Of a DNA stretch of 64,000 bases, positions 34,200-42,305 are shown in pieces; positions within the stretch are counted from its first letter, which is position 1; the number at the start of each line of letters is the position of its first letter. Source of the stretch: Nesterenkonia alba DSM 19423 (lineage in GTDB: Bacteria > Actinomycetota > Actinomycetes > Actinomycetales > Micrococcaceae); contig NZ_ATXP01000009.1 of assembly GCF_000421745.1 (NCBI RefSeq), positions 43,547-107,546 of the forward strand, read 5' to 3'. The notes beneath the pieces are model-generated. The model worked only from the letters and a program-made list of their open reading frames with translations, was not told where the DNA came from and did not search any database. The translations under genes were made by a program, and so were the position numbers.

Positions 34200-34781
34200 T
34201 CAGAACGGGCGAGGGTGGCGGGCGAAGTACTCCTCGGCTGTGATGCCCATGGAGACGTCGTCGTACCAGGTGCCCGCGTGGAAGACGTTGCCGCGGCGTC
34301 GGCCCTCCACCTGGAAACCGACTTTCTCATAGGTGTGGATGCCGCGGTCGGAATAGCTGAAGACCAGTAGTTCGAGCTTCCGGCAAGCGTATTCGGTGAA
34401 GGCGATCCGCAGGGCTACCTCTAGGATGTCGGTGCCGTAGCCGCGATCCTGGAACTGTGGCCCGACGACGATTCCCAGCTTGCCGATCATCGCCGGCGCC
34501 TTGATGGAGTACACCGACACCTGCCCGACCAGCTGGCCTGCGGCTTCTGCGGCATAGGCGAAACCGGAGTCGTCCTTATTGGCCGCCCATTGCCGGAACA
34601 TCTCGCGGTTGACCTCACGCGGCCGGCGGACAATGGTGCCCTCGTTGAACAGGGTGATCTCCGGGTCATCCCACCAGTCGCAGAAGGTCTCGATGTCCTG
34701 ATCCTCGATGGCGCGTAAGCTGACCCGCTCCCCCTCGAACAGCCCCGCGGCCCATTGCCGCAGTTTCTGGTAATCACTCAT
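34200..34781 (-). CDS. GNAT-family N-acetyltransferase (RimJ/RimL type)
   Basis: 193 residues: GERVSLRAIEDQDIETFCDW at the start, the acetyl-CoA-binding segment VVGPQFQDRGYGTDIL (Q/RxxGxG/A type), then YEKVGFQVEGRRR near the end. Typical of RimJ/RimL-like acetyltransferases that modify protein N-termini, spermidine or small molecules; the substrate is unknown. It has a leaderless start: TAGGGT (34788-34793) 6 bases before the ATG. It is isolated between repeat-rich non-coding stretches. Confidence 0.88.
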   Translation of the reverse strand: MSDYQKLRQWAAGLFEGERVSLRAIEDQDIETFCDWWDDPEITLFNEGTIVRRPREVNREMFRQWAANKDDSGFAYAAEAAGQLVGQVSVYSIKAPAMIGKLGIVVGPQFQDRGYGTDILEVALRIAFTEYACRKLELLVFSYSDRGIHTYEKVGFQVEGRRRGNVFHAGTWYDDVSMGITAEEYFARHPRPF

Positions 34782-34965
34782 AGGTCCACCCTATCCAGAG
34801 GACCTCGCGGCCATAGGTGCACTCCGCCCGCACCCCGGCTCTGCTGAGGGGTGGTCTCAGTGGGCGATGGCGCGGGAGTGCACCCCGCCTGGGCCCCGGC
34901 TCTGCCTCAACCCCCGATGAGCGCGACCTTACAGCCATGGCGGCGCCCTATCCGGACCTGGCGGT
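34782..34965. repeat. Intergenic repeats between GNAT and helicase genes
   Basis: GGTGCACTCC (34816-34825) and GGAGTGCACC (34875-34884) form a perfect 10-bp inverted repeat. Overlapping this, a direct repeat of about 26 bp (GCACTCCGCC...CGGCTCTGC and GCACCCCGCC...CGGCTCTGC) recurs about 61 bp apart. The rest of the interval holds only the GNAT promoter. Confidence 0.55.
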
Positions 34966-36759
34966 TCACGCTCTGGTGAACCAGAGCTGAATGGTCTTCA
35001 GCCGTTCTTCGAGCTGGGCCTGGGTGGCTTGTGGCACCGGCGGCCCCCCGCACTTCTCGCGCAGCTTGGTGTGGATGGAGCCCTGGTGCATACCGGTTTT
35101 GGCGGCATAGGCGGAGACCGACTTGTTCAGCTTGGCCCGCAGTTCCTTCAGTTTGCGGTGATCGACGACGTCGGGAGGTTGAGTCTGCGCAGGCCGTCGC
35201 TTCAACTGCTCGGCCTGCTGTTTGCGCAGCAGCTCAGAGACCTGGTCCGGCTCCAGCAAGCCGGGAATCCCGAGGAATCCGAGCTCATCCTCGGAGCCGA
35301 TCTCTCCCCCGAGCCCGAACTCCTCGCCGTCGAACATCACCCGGTCGAAGGCCGCCGATGAGCCCAACGCGGCAAACTCCCCTTTGGCGAGTTCCTCGGC
35401 GGCGCGGTCTTCGCGCTCCGCCTCAGCGAGCAGGTCGTCATCGAGCGCTTCCTCGGTGTCTTCGGCAGCCTCCTCGACTCCTAGTGCGTGGTCGCGTTCG
35501 GCTTCCAGCGCATTGGCCAGGTCGGTGAGCACCGGCACGGAGGGCAGAAACACGCTGGCGACTTCGGCCTTCTTCCGCAGTCGGACAAAGCGTCCCACCG
35601 CCTGGGCGAAGAACAGCGGAGTAGAGGTCGACGTCGCGTAGACCCCCACGCAGAGCCTCGGGACATCGACCCCTTCGGAGACCATACGCACCGCCACCAT
35701 CCAGTAGCGGGATCCGTCATCGCGGAACTGCTCGATGCGACGGGAGGCGTCTTTGTCATCGGAGAGCACCACGGTGGTCTTTTGCCCGGTGATCGCATCG
35801 AGTTGGTCGGCGTAGGCGCGAGCTGACTCGTGGTCGGTGGCGATGACGAGCCCGCCGGCGTCGTCGATTTTCTCTCTGACCCGCAGCAACCGTTGGTGGG
35901 CAGCCTTGAGCACGGCGGGGATCCACTCACCCTCGGGATTTAAGGCGGTACGCCAGGCATGCTGGGTGATGTCCTTGGTGGCTGCCCCGCCGAGAGTGGC
36001 TTCCATCTCCTCGCCGGTGGAGGTTCGCCACCTCATGGTGCCTGAGTAGGTCATAAAGACAACGGGCCGGACCACGTGATCCCGCAGGGCGGGACCATAC
36101 CCGTAGGAGTAGTCGGCCTTGGACCGGCGGATGCCGTCGGCGTCCTCGACGTAGTCGACGAACGGAATGGGCGAGGTGTCGGAGCGGAAGGGTGTACCGG
36201 TTAGCGCCAGACGGCGGGCCGCGGGATCGAAGGCTTCCCTGACCCCGTCTCCCCAGGAGAGGGCATCTCCGGCGTGGTGGATCTCATCGAAGATCACCAG
36301 GGTGCGGGCGGCTTCAGTGCGGTTGCGGTGCAGGGCCGGCTTATTGGCCACCTGCGCATAGGTGACCGCCACGCCCATGAACTGGCTGCCGTGACGTCCG
36401 TCGCTGTTTTTGAAGTTCGGGTCAATGGACAGGCCTACGCGGGCGGCGGCATCGGCCCACTGCTGTTTCAGGTGCTCAGTGGGTGCGACGACGCACAGTC
36501 GGGTCACATCCCCGGATTCGACGAGTAACTTCGCCACACGGAGAGCGAAGGTCGTCTTACCGGCACCGGGGGTTGCCACGGTGAGGAAGTCCCGGGGGCG
36601 CTTCTGGATGTAGAGGTCCAGGGCTTCCTGCTGCCACTGGCGGAGCGTTCCAGCGGTGCCGCGCGGAGCTCGGTGCGGATACGCCGGGGGCAGCTGGGCT
36701 CCCACGTCGGTACCGACGTCGAAGAGCGTGGCTGAGGCGTCAGCGTGGGGCGAACTCAC
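34966..36759 (-). CDS. Superfamily II DEAD/DEAH-type helicase
   Basis: 597 residues. A Q-motif-like LRQWQQEALD is followed by Walker A ATPGAGKTT near 62-70, DEIH box FDEIHHAGD, motif III ALTGTPFRSD and, in the second RecA domain, motif VSEGVDVPRL with QAVGRFVR. The C-terminal third is charged and ends in a helical segment with LNKSVSAYAAKTGMHQGSIH. This form is widespread in actinobacteria beside DUF3039, as here, where the genes are 2 bp apart. The start is GTG. A role in DNA or RNA repair is likely but unproven. Confidence 0.87.
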   Translation of the reverse strand: MSSPHADASATLFDVGTDVGAQLPPAYPHRAPRGTAGTLRQWQQEALDLYIQKRPRDFLTVATPGAGKTTFALRVAKLLVESGDVTRLCVVAPTEHLKQQWADAAARVGLSIDPNFKNSDGRHGSQFMGVAVTYAQVANKPALHRNRTEAARTLVIFDEIHHAGDALSWGDGVREAFDPAARRLALTGTPFRSDTSPIPFVDYVEDADGIRRSKADYSYGYGPALRDHVVRPVVFMTYSGTMRWRTSTGEEMEATLGGAATKDITQHAWRTALNPEGEWIPAVLKAAHQRLLRVREKIDDAGGLVIATDHESARAYADQLDAITGQKTTVVLSDDKDASRRIEQFRDDGSRYWMVAVRMVSEGVDVPRLCVGVYATSTSTPLFFAQAVGRFVRLRKKAEVASVFLPSVPVLTDLANALEAERDHALGVEEAAEDTEEALDDDLLAEAEREDRAAEELAKGEFAALGSSAAFDRVMFDGEEFGLGGEIGSEDELGFLGIPGLLEPDQVSELLRKQQAEQLKRRPAQTQPPDVVDHRKLKELRAKLNKSVSAYAAKTGMHQGSIHTKLREKCGGPPVPQATQAQLEERLKTIQLWFTRA

Positions 36760-36761
36760 CC

Positions 36762-37109
36762 TCAGTTCTTGCCGAAGCCGAAGAAGCTGCGGCCTTTCCC
36801 GGAGCCGGAGTCATCCCCGGACTCGCCGAAGTTCTCGTAGATCTCCTTGCACTCCGGGCACACGGGGAAGTTCTTCGGGTCCCGGGAGGGCACCCAGACC
36901 TTCCCGCAGAGGGCGACGACGGCGTTGCCCTCCACCATGGACTGGGTGATCTTGTCCTTCTTCACGTAGTGCGCGAACCGCTCGTGGTCACCGGGTTCGG
37001 ACACCTGAGGAGTGGTCTGCCGCTCGATCGTCGCGGCGCCGCCGGGGGCCGGGGAACTCGCCGGATCGGCGGTGTGCATCGTGAAGTCAGCGTGGGCGAA
37101 GATGCTCAT
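36762..37109 (-). CDS. DUF3039 family zinc-binding protein
   Basis: 115 residues. The conserved centre is HYVKKDKITQSMVEGNAVVALCGKVWVPSRDP, followed by CPEC, which with the earlier cysteine suggests a small zinc ribbon. The start is supported by TAGAAT (37116-37121) 6 bases before the ATG. It heads a two-gene unit with the helicase. Function unknown. Confidence 0.87.
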   Translation of the reverse strand: MSIFAHADFTMHTADPASSPAPGGAATIERQTTPQVSEPGDHERFAHYVKKDKITQSMVEGNAVVALCGKVWVPSRDPKNFPVCPECKEIYENFGESGDDSGSGKGRSFFGFGKN

Positions 37110-37131
37110 AGGCCAATTCTACGACTGCGCA

Positions 37132-37668
37132 CTAGTAGGTGAGAAGGCCCGCCACGAAGGCTCCCAGGATCAGGTGTGGACCCAGGGCCAGGTGTGAGCG
37201 CCGACTCCCCCGCCCTGTGAGGATGAGGATGCCACCCAGAATCAGTGCGGAGACCAGCCCGGCCATGATGCCCAACAGGGTCGCAGTGACCCCTTGCCAT
37301 CCCAGAAGCGGGCCCAGGCTCAGCATGAGTTTCACATCGCCGAATCCCAGCTCACCCGGGGACCGCAGATGCAGCAGAAAGAAGAACCCGACCGAACCCA
37401 CCCCGCAAGCGAGGGCGACCAACCCGCGGCTGAGGTCACCGTCAAGGAGCGCGGTGACCGTGAGGAGAGTTCCACAACCGGCCGCCAAGGGCAGAGTCAT
37501 GACATCGGGGAGGCACCGCTGTTGAATGTCGACTGCCGCCAAAAAAGGCCCGACGACGGCGAGTAATAGTAAAGCGAACCGAGCCAGAGTCGGCTCGGTG
37601 GCCACCACAACCAGAGTCACACTGGCGAGGGCGACCCCCGCCGCCAGTAGCCGCTGGCTAGTCGACAA
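37132..37668 (-). CDS. Type IV prepilin peptidase (A24 family, TadV/CpaA-like)
   Basis: 178 residues with about six membrane helices. Catalytic aspartates of the A24 family are visible in AAVDIQQRCLPD (D47) and GFGDVKLM (D110). It cuts the leader peptides of Flp pilin and TadE-like pseudopilins. The long frame upstream overlaps the TadG-like gene; I chose TTG at 37668, which has GAGG about 7 bases upstream and overlaps that gene's end by 11 bp. The start is less certain than the function. Last gene of the tad locus. Confidence 0.82.
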   Translation of the reverse strand: MSTSQRLLAAGVALASVTLVVVATEPTLARFALLLLAVVGPFLAAVDIQQRCLPDVMTLPLAAGCGTLLTVTALLDGDLSRGLVALACGVGSVGFFFLLHLRSPGELGFGDVKLMLSLGPLLGWQGVTATLLGIMAGLVSALILGGILILTGRGSRRSHLALGPHLILGAFVAGLLTY

Positions 37669-38389
37669 GGCGAACCTCGAACAGACTGGCGACCTCGTCG
37701 GGGTCATAGGAGGCATCCAAGGTACCGGAGCCCTCGTATTCGATGCGGACAGTGCCGGCACTGGCACCGGTGCAGCGGATAGCCCAGGATTCCAGTTCGT
37801 CGTCGTCGAACTCCACATCCACCACCGAGCAGCTGACCCCGGGCGCCCACTGCACTTCAGCGGTGGCGTTGGCCTCGGCCTGAGGGGCGCCAGTAAACCG
37901 ATCGGCGGTGCCGACCTCCTCAGTGTCTTCGGCCAGTGTGTCGACCCGCACGTGGATGGTGCGGTACCCGGCGTTGGATGAGGCGAAGTGAGTCACCGAG
38001 GAGTTGTCATTGTGGGTGGCGTAGTTCACCGCAGAGGCATGTCCGGTGGAGCCAGTGGGGTAGGCAAAGTTTCCGGCGTCGGTGACGCTGGGGGTGGAAT
38101 CCGGGGAGGTGGGTGCGGTCTGGTTTTCGATCCAGGTCTGCGCCCAGTCGGTCCGGATGTCCTGCGCCGCGGCCAGAGCCGCAGCGTCAGCGGCTTTCTG
38201 CGCTTTACCGCGGGAGTCGCTGGCCTGCCCAAAGATGAACAGACCCATCCCGGCGATGAGCACCGTGATGGCAAGAACGATGTTCATCTGGGAGATCTGA
38301 CCAGCATCTCCGCGGCCCCTGCGCGGTGCTGTGTGCCGTGCGCGGGGCGCGGTGTCGTGTACGGTCGGGAGTTCAGTAGCGTGTGGCAT
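37658..38389 (-). CDS. TadG-like pilus assembly protein
   Basis: 243 residues. A basic N-terminus (APRRGRGDAGQ) precedes a single membrane helix (about 33-55) and an alanine-rich segment KAQKAADAAALAAAQD, the usual start of Tad-locus TadG/putative secretion proteins. The rest is extracytoplasmic, with two cysteines. A TadE-type prepilin site is not evident because a methionine, not glutamate, stands at +5 after the glycine. The ATG at 38389 is chosen; a GTG at 38404 is possible. Confidence 0.75.
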   Translation of the reverse strand: MPHATELPTVHDTAPRARHTAPRRGRGDAGQISQMNIVLAITVLIAGMGLFIFGQASDSRGKAQKAADAAALAAAQDIRTDWAQTWIENQTAPTSPDSTPSVTDAGNFAYPTGSTGHASAVNYATHNDNSSVTHFASSNAGYRTIHVRVDTLAEDTEEVGTADRFTGAPQAEANATAEVQWAPGVSCSVVDVEFDDDELESWAIRCTGASAGTVRIEYEGSGTLDASYDPDEVASLFEVRLVD

Positions 38390-38792
38390 GGGTTCGGATC
38401 CCACCTTCGGATGCGGATACGGAGTGTTGCCGTCGGGAGAGCATGAGCGCCCGGGTTGTCATGACGATGAGGAATCCGACAGCGGCGGTGCCTCCAGCGA
38501 TCCCAACCTCCTGGCCGGCGTCGACCCATTCAGCAGTGACCTCGGGGACACCGTTGAGGATGACGTGCCGCGACTGCAGGAGCACCGGCAGAGGGAAAAC
38601 CGCCGCTAGATGCCGCAGCCACCCGCCGGTGCCGTGTTCAGCGTGGTAAGCACAGGCACAGGCGGCAGCCAGCGCCGGCGGAATGAGATAGAGCGGCGCG
38701 GTCCAGCTGTGCCGGCCTACCGAGGCCTCCAGCAGCAGGCTCAGCCCGATGAAGACCACTGTGGCGATGACCCAGGAGCGCAGGATGTCCAT
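38373..38792 (-). CDS. Hypothetical membrane protein of the tad locus
   Basis: 139 residues with about four hydrophobic helices (about 5-25, 30-48, 60-78 and 95-115) and a short polar tail. Not recognised. It lies 1 bp after the DUF192 gene and overlaps the TadG-like gene by 17 bp, so it is read with the pilus genes. Confidence 0.65.
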   Translation of the reverse strand: MDILRSWVIATVVFIGLSLLLEASVGRHSWTAPLYLIPPALAAACACAYHAEHGTGGWLRHLAAVFPLPVLLQSRHVILNGVPEVTAEWVDAGQEVGIAGGTAAVGFLIVMTTRALMLSRRQHSVSASEGGIRTHATRY

Positions 38793-38793
38793 C

Positions 38794-39189
38794 TCAGCTC
38801 ACCTGCCTACCTACAGGGGACTCCATCAGGTTCAGGCGATTGCCGGGGACTAGGCCGTGCTCTCGGAAGAAACCGGGCGGGGCTTCCCAGGCGGCAACCG
38901 CCGACCACCGTGGCCGGTGGAACCCTCCAGGCTGCAGCCGGGCGATATCAACGATGCACAGCTGCTGATCCAGGTAGGCGACCTCAAGCCGCTGGCGCAT
39001 GCCGACTCCGTGCACGCTGCGGCAGGGGTAGAGCAGGAGAGTCTCCCCGCCGGGGAGCAGACCCTTTAACCGCCGCCACGCGGTCCCGGCGAACGGGACT
39101 TCGAAGACCTCACCGGCTGGGGTCCGCAACTGCACCGTGTGGGCAGCTCGGTGCACTCGGGCCAGCGGGGTGGGGGGCTTCGCGGCCAT
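38794..39189 (-). CDS. DUF192 family protein
   Basis: 131 residues. The family pattern is visible: WRRLKGLLPGGETLLLYPC, then SVHGVGMRQRLEVAYLDQ. DUF192 proteins are small beta-rich proteins of unknown function that are usually exported, but no signal peptide is seen here. DUF192 genes recur in actinobacterial Tad loci, which fits the position between the OmpA-like and TadG-like genes. Confidence 0.8.
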   Translation of the reverse strand: MAAKPPTPLARVHRAAHTVQLRTPAGEVFEVPFAGTAWRRLKGLLPGGETLLLYPCRSVHGVGMRQRLEVAYLDQQLCIVDIARLQPGGFHRPRWSAVAAWEAPPGFFREHGLVPGNRLNLMESPVGRQVS

Positions 39190-39206
39190 GGCGTCTGGGT
39201 CCTCTC

Positions 39207-41084
39207 TTAGCTTCCGCTGAGTTCGTCCGTCAATGATTCGGGTAGGGGCAGCCGGGCGACCTCTCCGATGCGCAGTTCGAGGTCCTCGCTGAGGTCTTCG
39301 GGGAACCGGAACTGCGCGTACATGGGAACCGGGTCGGCAAACAGCTCACTGCCCGACGGCGAGAAACCGGTGCAGAGGCAGTGGTCGGTCCCGCCGGTGA
39401 CTGGGTGGTGGATTTCTCCGGCCTCGAGGTCGAGCACACTGGCGTTGACCATATTCGGTGTCGGTGGGTCCACCGGACCCCCGCCATACGGCGTCGGCCC
39501 AAAGTGGGCGGAGAAGAGCCCGTCGAAAACTGTCTCGTCAGTACCTTCGGGGTGCGCATAGGCAACGCGCAGGGTGACTAAGTCGTCGTCGCGTTCGACC
39601 TGAAGCAGGTCCAAGCGCACTTGCGGGTCATCGCCGTTTTCGTCGCTGTCCGGATGGTCGATGAGGAAGGAGGCCTCCGCCCCCTCGGCAGTGTCAGTTT
39701 CCTCTGCTTCAGGAATCTCCTCGGCTTCCTGTCCGGTCTCAATCCGGTGTTCGGAGCGTTCCTCTGAGGGCTCATAACGGAAACTGACCCGTCGGTTGAG
39801 GGCCTGGTTCTCCTCAATGTCGTTGCCTTCAGCGTCGGTGTTTGGCACCAGTGGACGGTGGAAGGCATGGCCTTCGGTTTCCAGCTCGATGCCGGAGTCG
39901 AGGTGGTCGGTGAGCACCTCGGCCACCGCCTCGGCCCGCCGTTCGGAGAGGTCTTGGTTGAGTTCCTCACCGCCTACGTTGTCAGTGTGGCCCTCCACCG
40001 TCACCGTTTGGCCTGCGGCTTCGTCATTGAGAATCTCTGCGGCATCCTCAATGATGCTGTGAGCTTCAGAGTCCAGCTCATCAGAGCCGAAGTCGAAGAG
40101 CACATCGGCCGGGACACTCATCTGCTGGGAGTCCTCGTCCTCAATAGTGTTGACTCCCTCTGCGGTCTCCGAGCGGGCCGTCAGATCCAGACGTCGTTCG
40201 TAGCGCCCTCCGGCGCCGTATTCTTCGGGCAACTGGTCCAAAGTCTCGTCGACACCCACGGTGATGGTGTAGGTCTCGTCTTCGGGCAACTCAAGCGGCT
40301 CGGAGTCACTGACCGGCACCGAAGGCACAGGTTCGATCCAGCGCCCGGGCAGAACATCCACTTCATCACCTTCGGGAGCGGGGAAGTCTAAGTAGATGAG
40401 TTCGACGCTTTCGGGCTCCTCACCAGCGTGAGCCTCGGTGCGCAGGGACGCGCGGGCGCAGGCGCACTCGTAGTCCATGGCGTCGACCTCAGCCTCGGGG
40501 AAGTCCTCACGTTCCGGGGAGGCCTCTGGGTCGAACTCATCCTGTTCCACCCACAGCGGTTCCAGCACTTCGTCGCTGCTGTGGTCAACCAAGGCGACCC
40601 GGGGAGCGTTGCGTTCAGCTTCGAATCCGCGTCCACCCCGGCTGGGATGCGGTAGGGCGTCCGCTGCTCCGAGGAAGGCCTCGGCGTCCTGCGGTGGAGT
40701 CCACGCCAGCACGAGCCGGGCGGTGTCACCCTCACGGTCCAGGGAGAGTACCTCCAGCTGCGCTTCGGCGAGACCGTCTTCGGTGCGCGCAGAGACTTCT
40801 GTAGTGGCGATCGGTTCCGGGAAGACTGCTGGCCGCCAGTACCCGTCCGCGGCGGTCATCCCCTCTTCATCGGCGTCGGATTCATCCGCACTGTCTTTTT
40901 CCGCTTCACCCTCGGTGTCCGGGGATTCCTCCGCTTCATCGCCAGTGTCCTGGTCGCTTTCCTCAGTGCGGGTTTCGCCCTGGTCTGCGGTGTCTTCTTC
41001 GGTGTCCGAGGGGGCACAACCGGCCAGAGCTACGGCACCCACGCAGAAGAGAGCAGCTGAGCGCTGCCATTGAACCCATCGCAT
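39207..41084 (-). CDS. OmpA-domain lipoprotein in the tad locus
   Basis: 625 residues. The signal peptide ends in lipobox LAGC with C23, followed by a strongly acidic Glu/Asp/Ser/Thr tract to about residue 80. An OmpA-like peptidoglycan-binding domain is at about 325-440: VLFDFGSDELDSEAHSIIED, then VEGHTDNVG and LSERRAEAV, ending with NRRVSFRYEP. The regions on both sides are beta-rich and unassigned. GGAGG lies 7 bases before the chosen ATG; ATG at 41087 is the alternative. It may anchor the pilus machine to the cell wall. Confidence 0.85.
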   Translation of the reverse strand: MRWVQWQRSAALFCVGAVALAGCAPSDTEEDTADQGETRTEESDQDTGDEAEESPDTEGEAEKDSADESDADEEGMTAADGYWRPAVFPEPIATTEVSARTEDGLAEAQLEVLSLDREGDTARLVLAWTPPQDAEAFLGAADALPHPSRGGRGFEAERNAPRVALVDHSSDEVLEPLWVEQDEFDPEASPEREDFPEAEVDAMDYECACARASLRTEAHAGEEPESVELIYLDFPAPEGDEVDVLPGRWIEPVPSVPVSDSEPLELPEDETYTITVGVDETLDQLPEEYGAGGRYERRLDLTARSETAEGVNTIEDEDSQQMSVPADVLFDFGSDELDSEAHSIIEDAAEILNDEAAGQTVTVEGHTDNVGGEELNQDLSERRAEAVAEVLTDHLDSGIELETEGHAFHRPLVPNTDAEGNDIEENQALNRRVSFRYEPSEERSEHRIETGQEAEEIPEAEETDTAEGAEASFLIDHPDSDENGDDPQVRLDLLQVERDDDLVTLRVAYAHPEGTDETVFDGLFSAHFGPTPYGGGPVDPPTPNMVNASVLDLEAGEIHHPVTGGTDHCLCTGFSPSGSELFADPVPMYAQFRFPEDLSEDLELRIGEVARLPLPESLTDELSGS

Positions 41085-41184
41085 CATCTGTCCTCCTGAG
41101 ATTCCGTTCTCGGGTCCACAGGGTAAATTCCGCTCTGCGGGGGTGATAGAGCCCTCGGGCCCAGCTAAAGTCCTAGAACTGCGA

Positions 41185-41216
41185 CGGTGGCAGCCGGTAT
41201 CTACCGGCTGCCACCG
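41185..41216 (-). terminator. Perfect 14-bp hairpin behind the Flp pilin gene
   Basis: CGGTGGCAGCCGGT and its exact complement flank a 4-base loop, 27 bases after the flp stop and about 100 bases before the OmpA-like ATG. It has no T-run. It could end most pilin transcripts or protect the 3' end of the flp message, so that pilin is made in excess over downstream genes. Confidence 0.7.
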
Positions 41217-41242
41217 CGGAGGGATCATCCTTCAGCGGGAGA

Positions 41243-41467
41243 TCACCAGCTGAAGACGCTGTCCACGATGCCGTCGATGAAGCTACCGATGGTTCCGCCG
41301 TCGTCGCCGCCGAGGAGGTTGTCGAACAGGGCCACAGCGCCGGCAATGACGATGAGCGCCACCAGAGCGATACCCATGTACTCGATGGCGCCCTGGCCGG
41401 CCTCCTTGTCCTGCTGGAGGTCCTGAGCCTGAGTGTCCTCGGTGATGTTCTGAGTCTGCAGAGTCAT
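41243..41467 (-). CDS. flp: Flp-type pilin
   Basis: 74 residues: major pilin candidate of the Tad system. The prepilin site is G|QGAIEYMG with glutamate at +5 and tyrosine at +6, followed by a hydrophobic helix ALVALIVIAGAVALF and a short tail. The leader of about 24 residues is unusually rich in Gln and Asp. SD AAAGGAA precedes the ATG. A gap of 118 bp separates it from the regulator gene upstream, leaving room for its own promoter. Confidence 0.87.
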   Translation of the reverse strand: MTLQTQNITEDTQAQDLQQDKEAGQGAIEYMGIALVALIVIAGAVALFDNLLGGDDGGTIGSFIDGIVDSVFSW

Positions 41468-41585
41468 GGCTGTTCCTTTCGTCGTCGGTGTTGACCTGCA
41501 CTCACTATGCTGGTCGGCTCCGCGCCGAAGGAGTAGGGCACCGGGGCCCATGAACAGCACCAACCGGGGCTTTGAGACTCCGGGC

Positions 41586-42305
41586 CTAAGCCGGGCCCGG
41601 GGCTGAGACCTGCTGATTGCGGAACCACACGCTGACCGCCTCAGCCCGGGTGGTGACCGCCATCTTGGAGAAGATCCGGTTGATGTGGTTCTTCACCGTC
41701 TTCTCGCTGAGGAAGAGCCGTTGGGCGATCTCCCCGTTGCTGATCCCCTCGGCGACCAGGCCCATGACCTCGGCCTCCCGGGTGCTCAACCCGAACGGAG
41801 AGGATCCCAAGGTGACTGGCTGCTCAGCGGCAGGTGGCTGATCCTGGGGGGAGCCGGCGTCGTCGTGCTGTGGAAGATTCGCCATGACCGCAGTGGAGGC
41901 CGAGGGCGACATCAGCATCCCGCCCTGGGCTACCGCACTGAGTGCCTCGACGAGCTGTTCGACTTCCAGTTCCCCGTAGACCACATACCCTTTGGCACCG
42001 TTCTTCATCGCCGCGGCCACGGTCTCAGCATCCTCACTGTGGGTGAGCATCACCACCGGGCAGATCTCGGAGATCAGCCGGGAGGCTTCGATGCCGTTCA
42101 TCTCCGGCATGCGCACATCGAGCAGGCAGACATCGGGGGCTTCGGCAGTGGCTAAGTCTGTGGCCTGTTTTCCGTTCTCCGCCGCCCCGACGACTTCGAC
42201 TCCCTCGGCGGCGTCGAGCACCTGGGAGAGGCCCATACGGACCACACTGTTGTCATCGGCGATCAGCACGCGCAGTGTCTGGTTCACGTTCTTTCCCTTC
42301 ATCAC
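41586..42305 (-). CDS. Response regulator, NarL/LuxR type
   Basis: 239 residues. A receiver domain (about 10-130) has the phosphorylated aspartate D63 in CLLDVRMPEMNG. A proline/glutamine-rich linker leads to a LuxR-type helix-turn-helix (about 170-235) with LSTREAEVMGLVAEG and SEKTVKNHINRIFSKM. It overlaps the kinase gene by 53 bp if it starts at 42305; GTG at 42290 is an alternative start. As part of the tad locus it probably controls pilus genes. Confidence 0.9.
   Translation of the reverse strand: MMKGKNVNQTLRVLIADDNSVVRMGLSQVLDAAEGVEVVGAAENGKQATDLATAEAPDVCLLDVRMPEMNGIEASRLISEICPVVMLTHSEDAETVAAAMKNGAKGYVVYGELEVEQLVEALSAVAQGGMLMSPSASTAVMANLPQHDDAGSPQDQPPAAEQPVTLGSSPFGLSTREAEVMGLVAEGISNGEIAQRLFLSEKTVKNHINRIFSKMAVTTRAEAVSVWFRNQQVSAPGPA

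Noticed and set aside
33881..34330. 149-codon minus-strand frame with repeated Ser-Ala-Glu-Gly-His
   Set aside because: The peptide repeat only reflects the 60-bp DNA array, and the frame overlaps the end of the GNAT gene.
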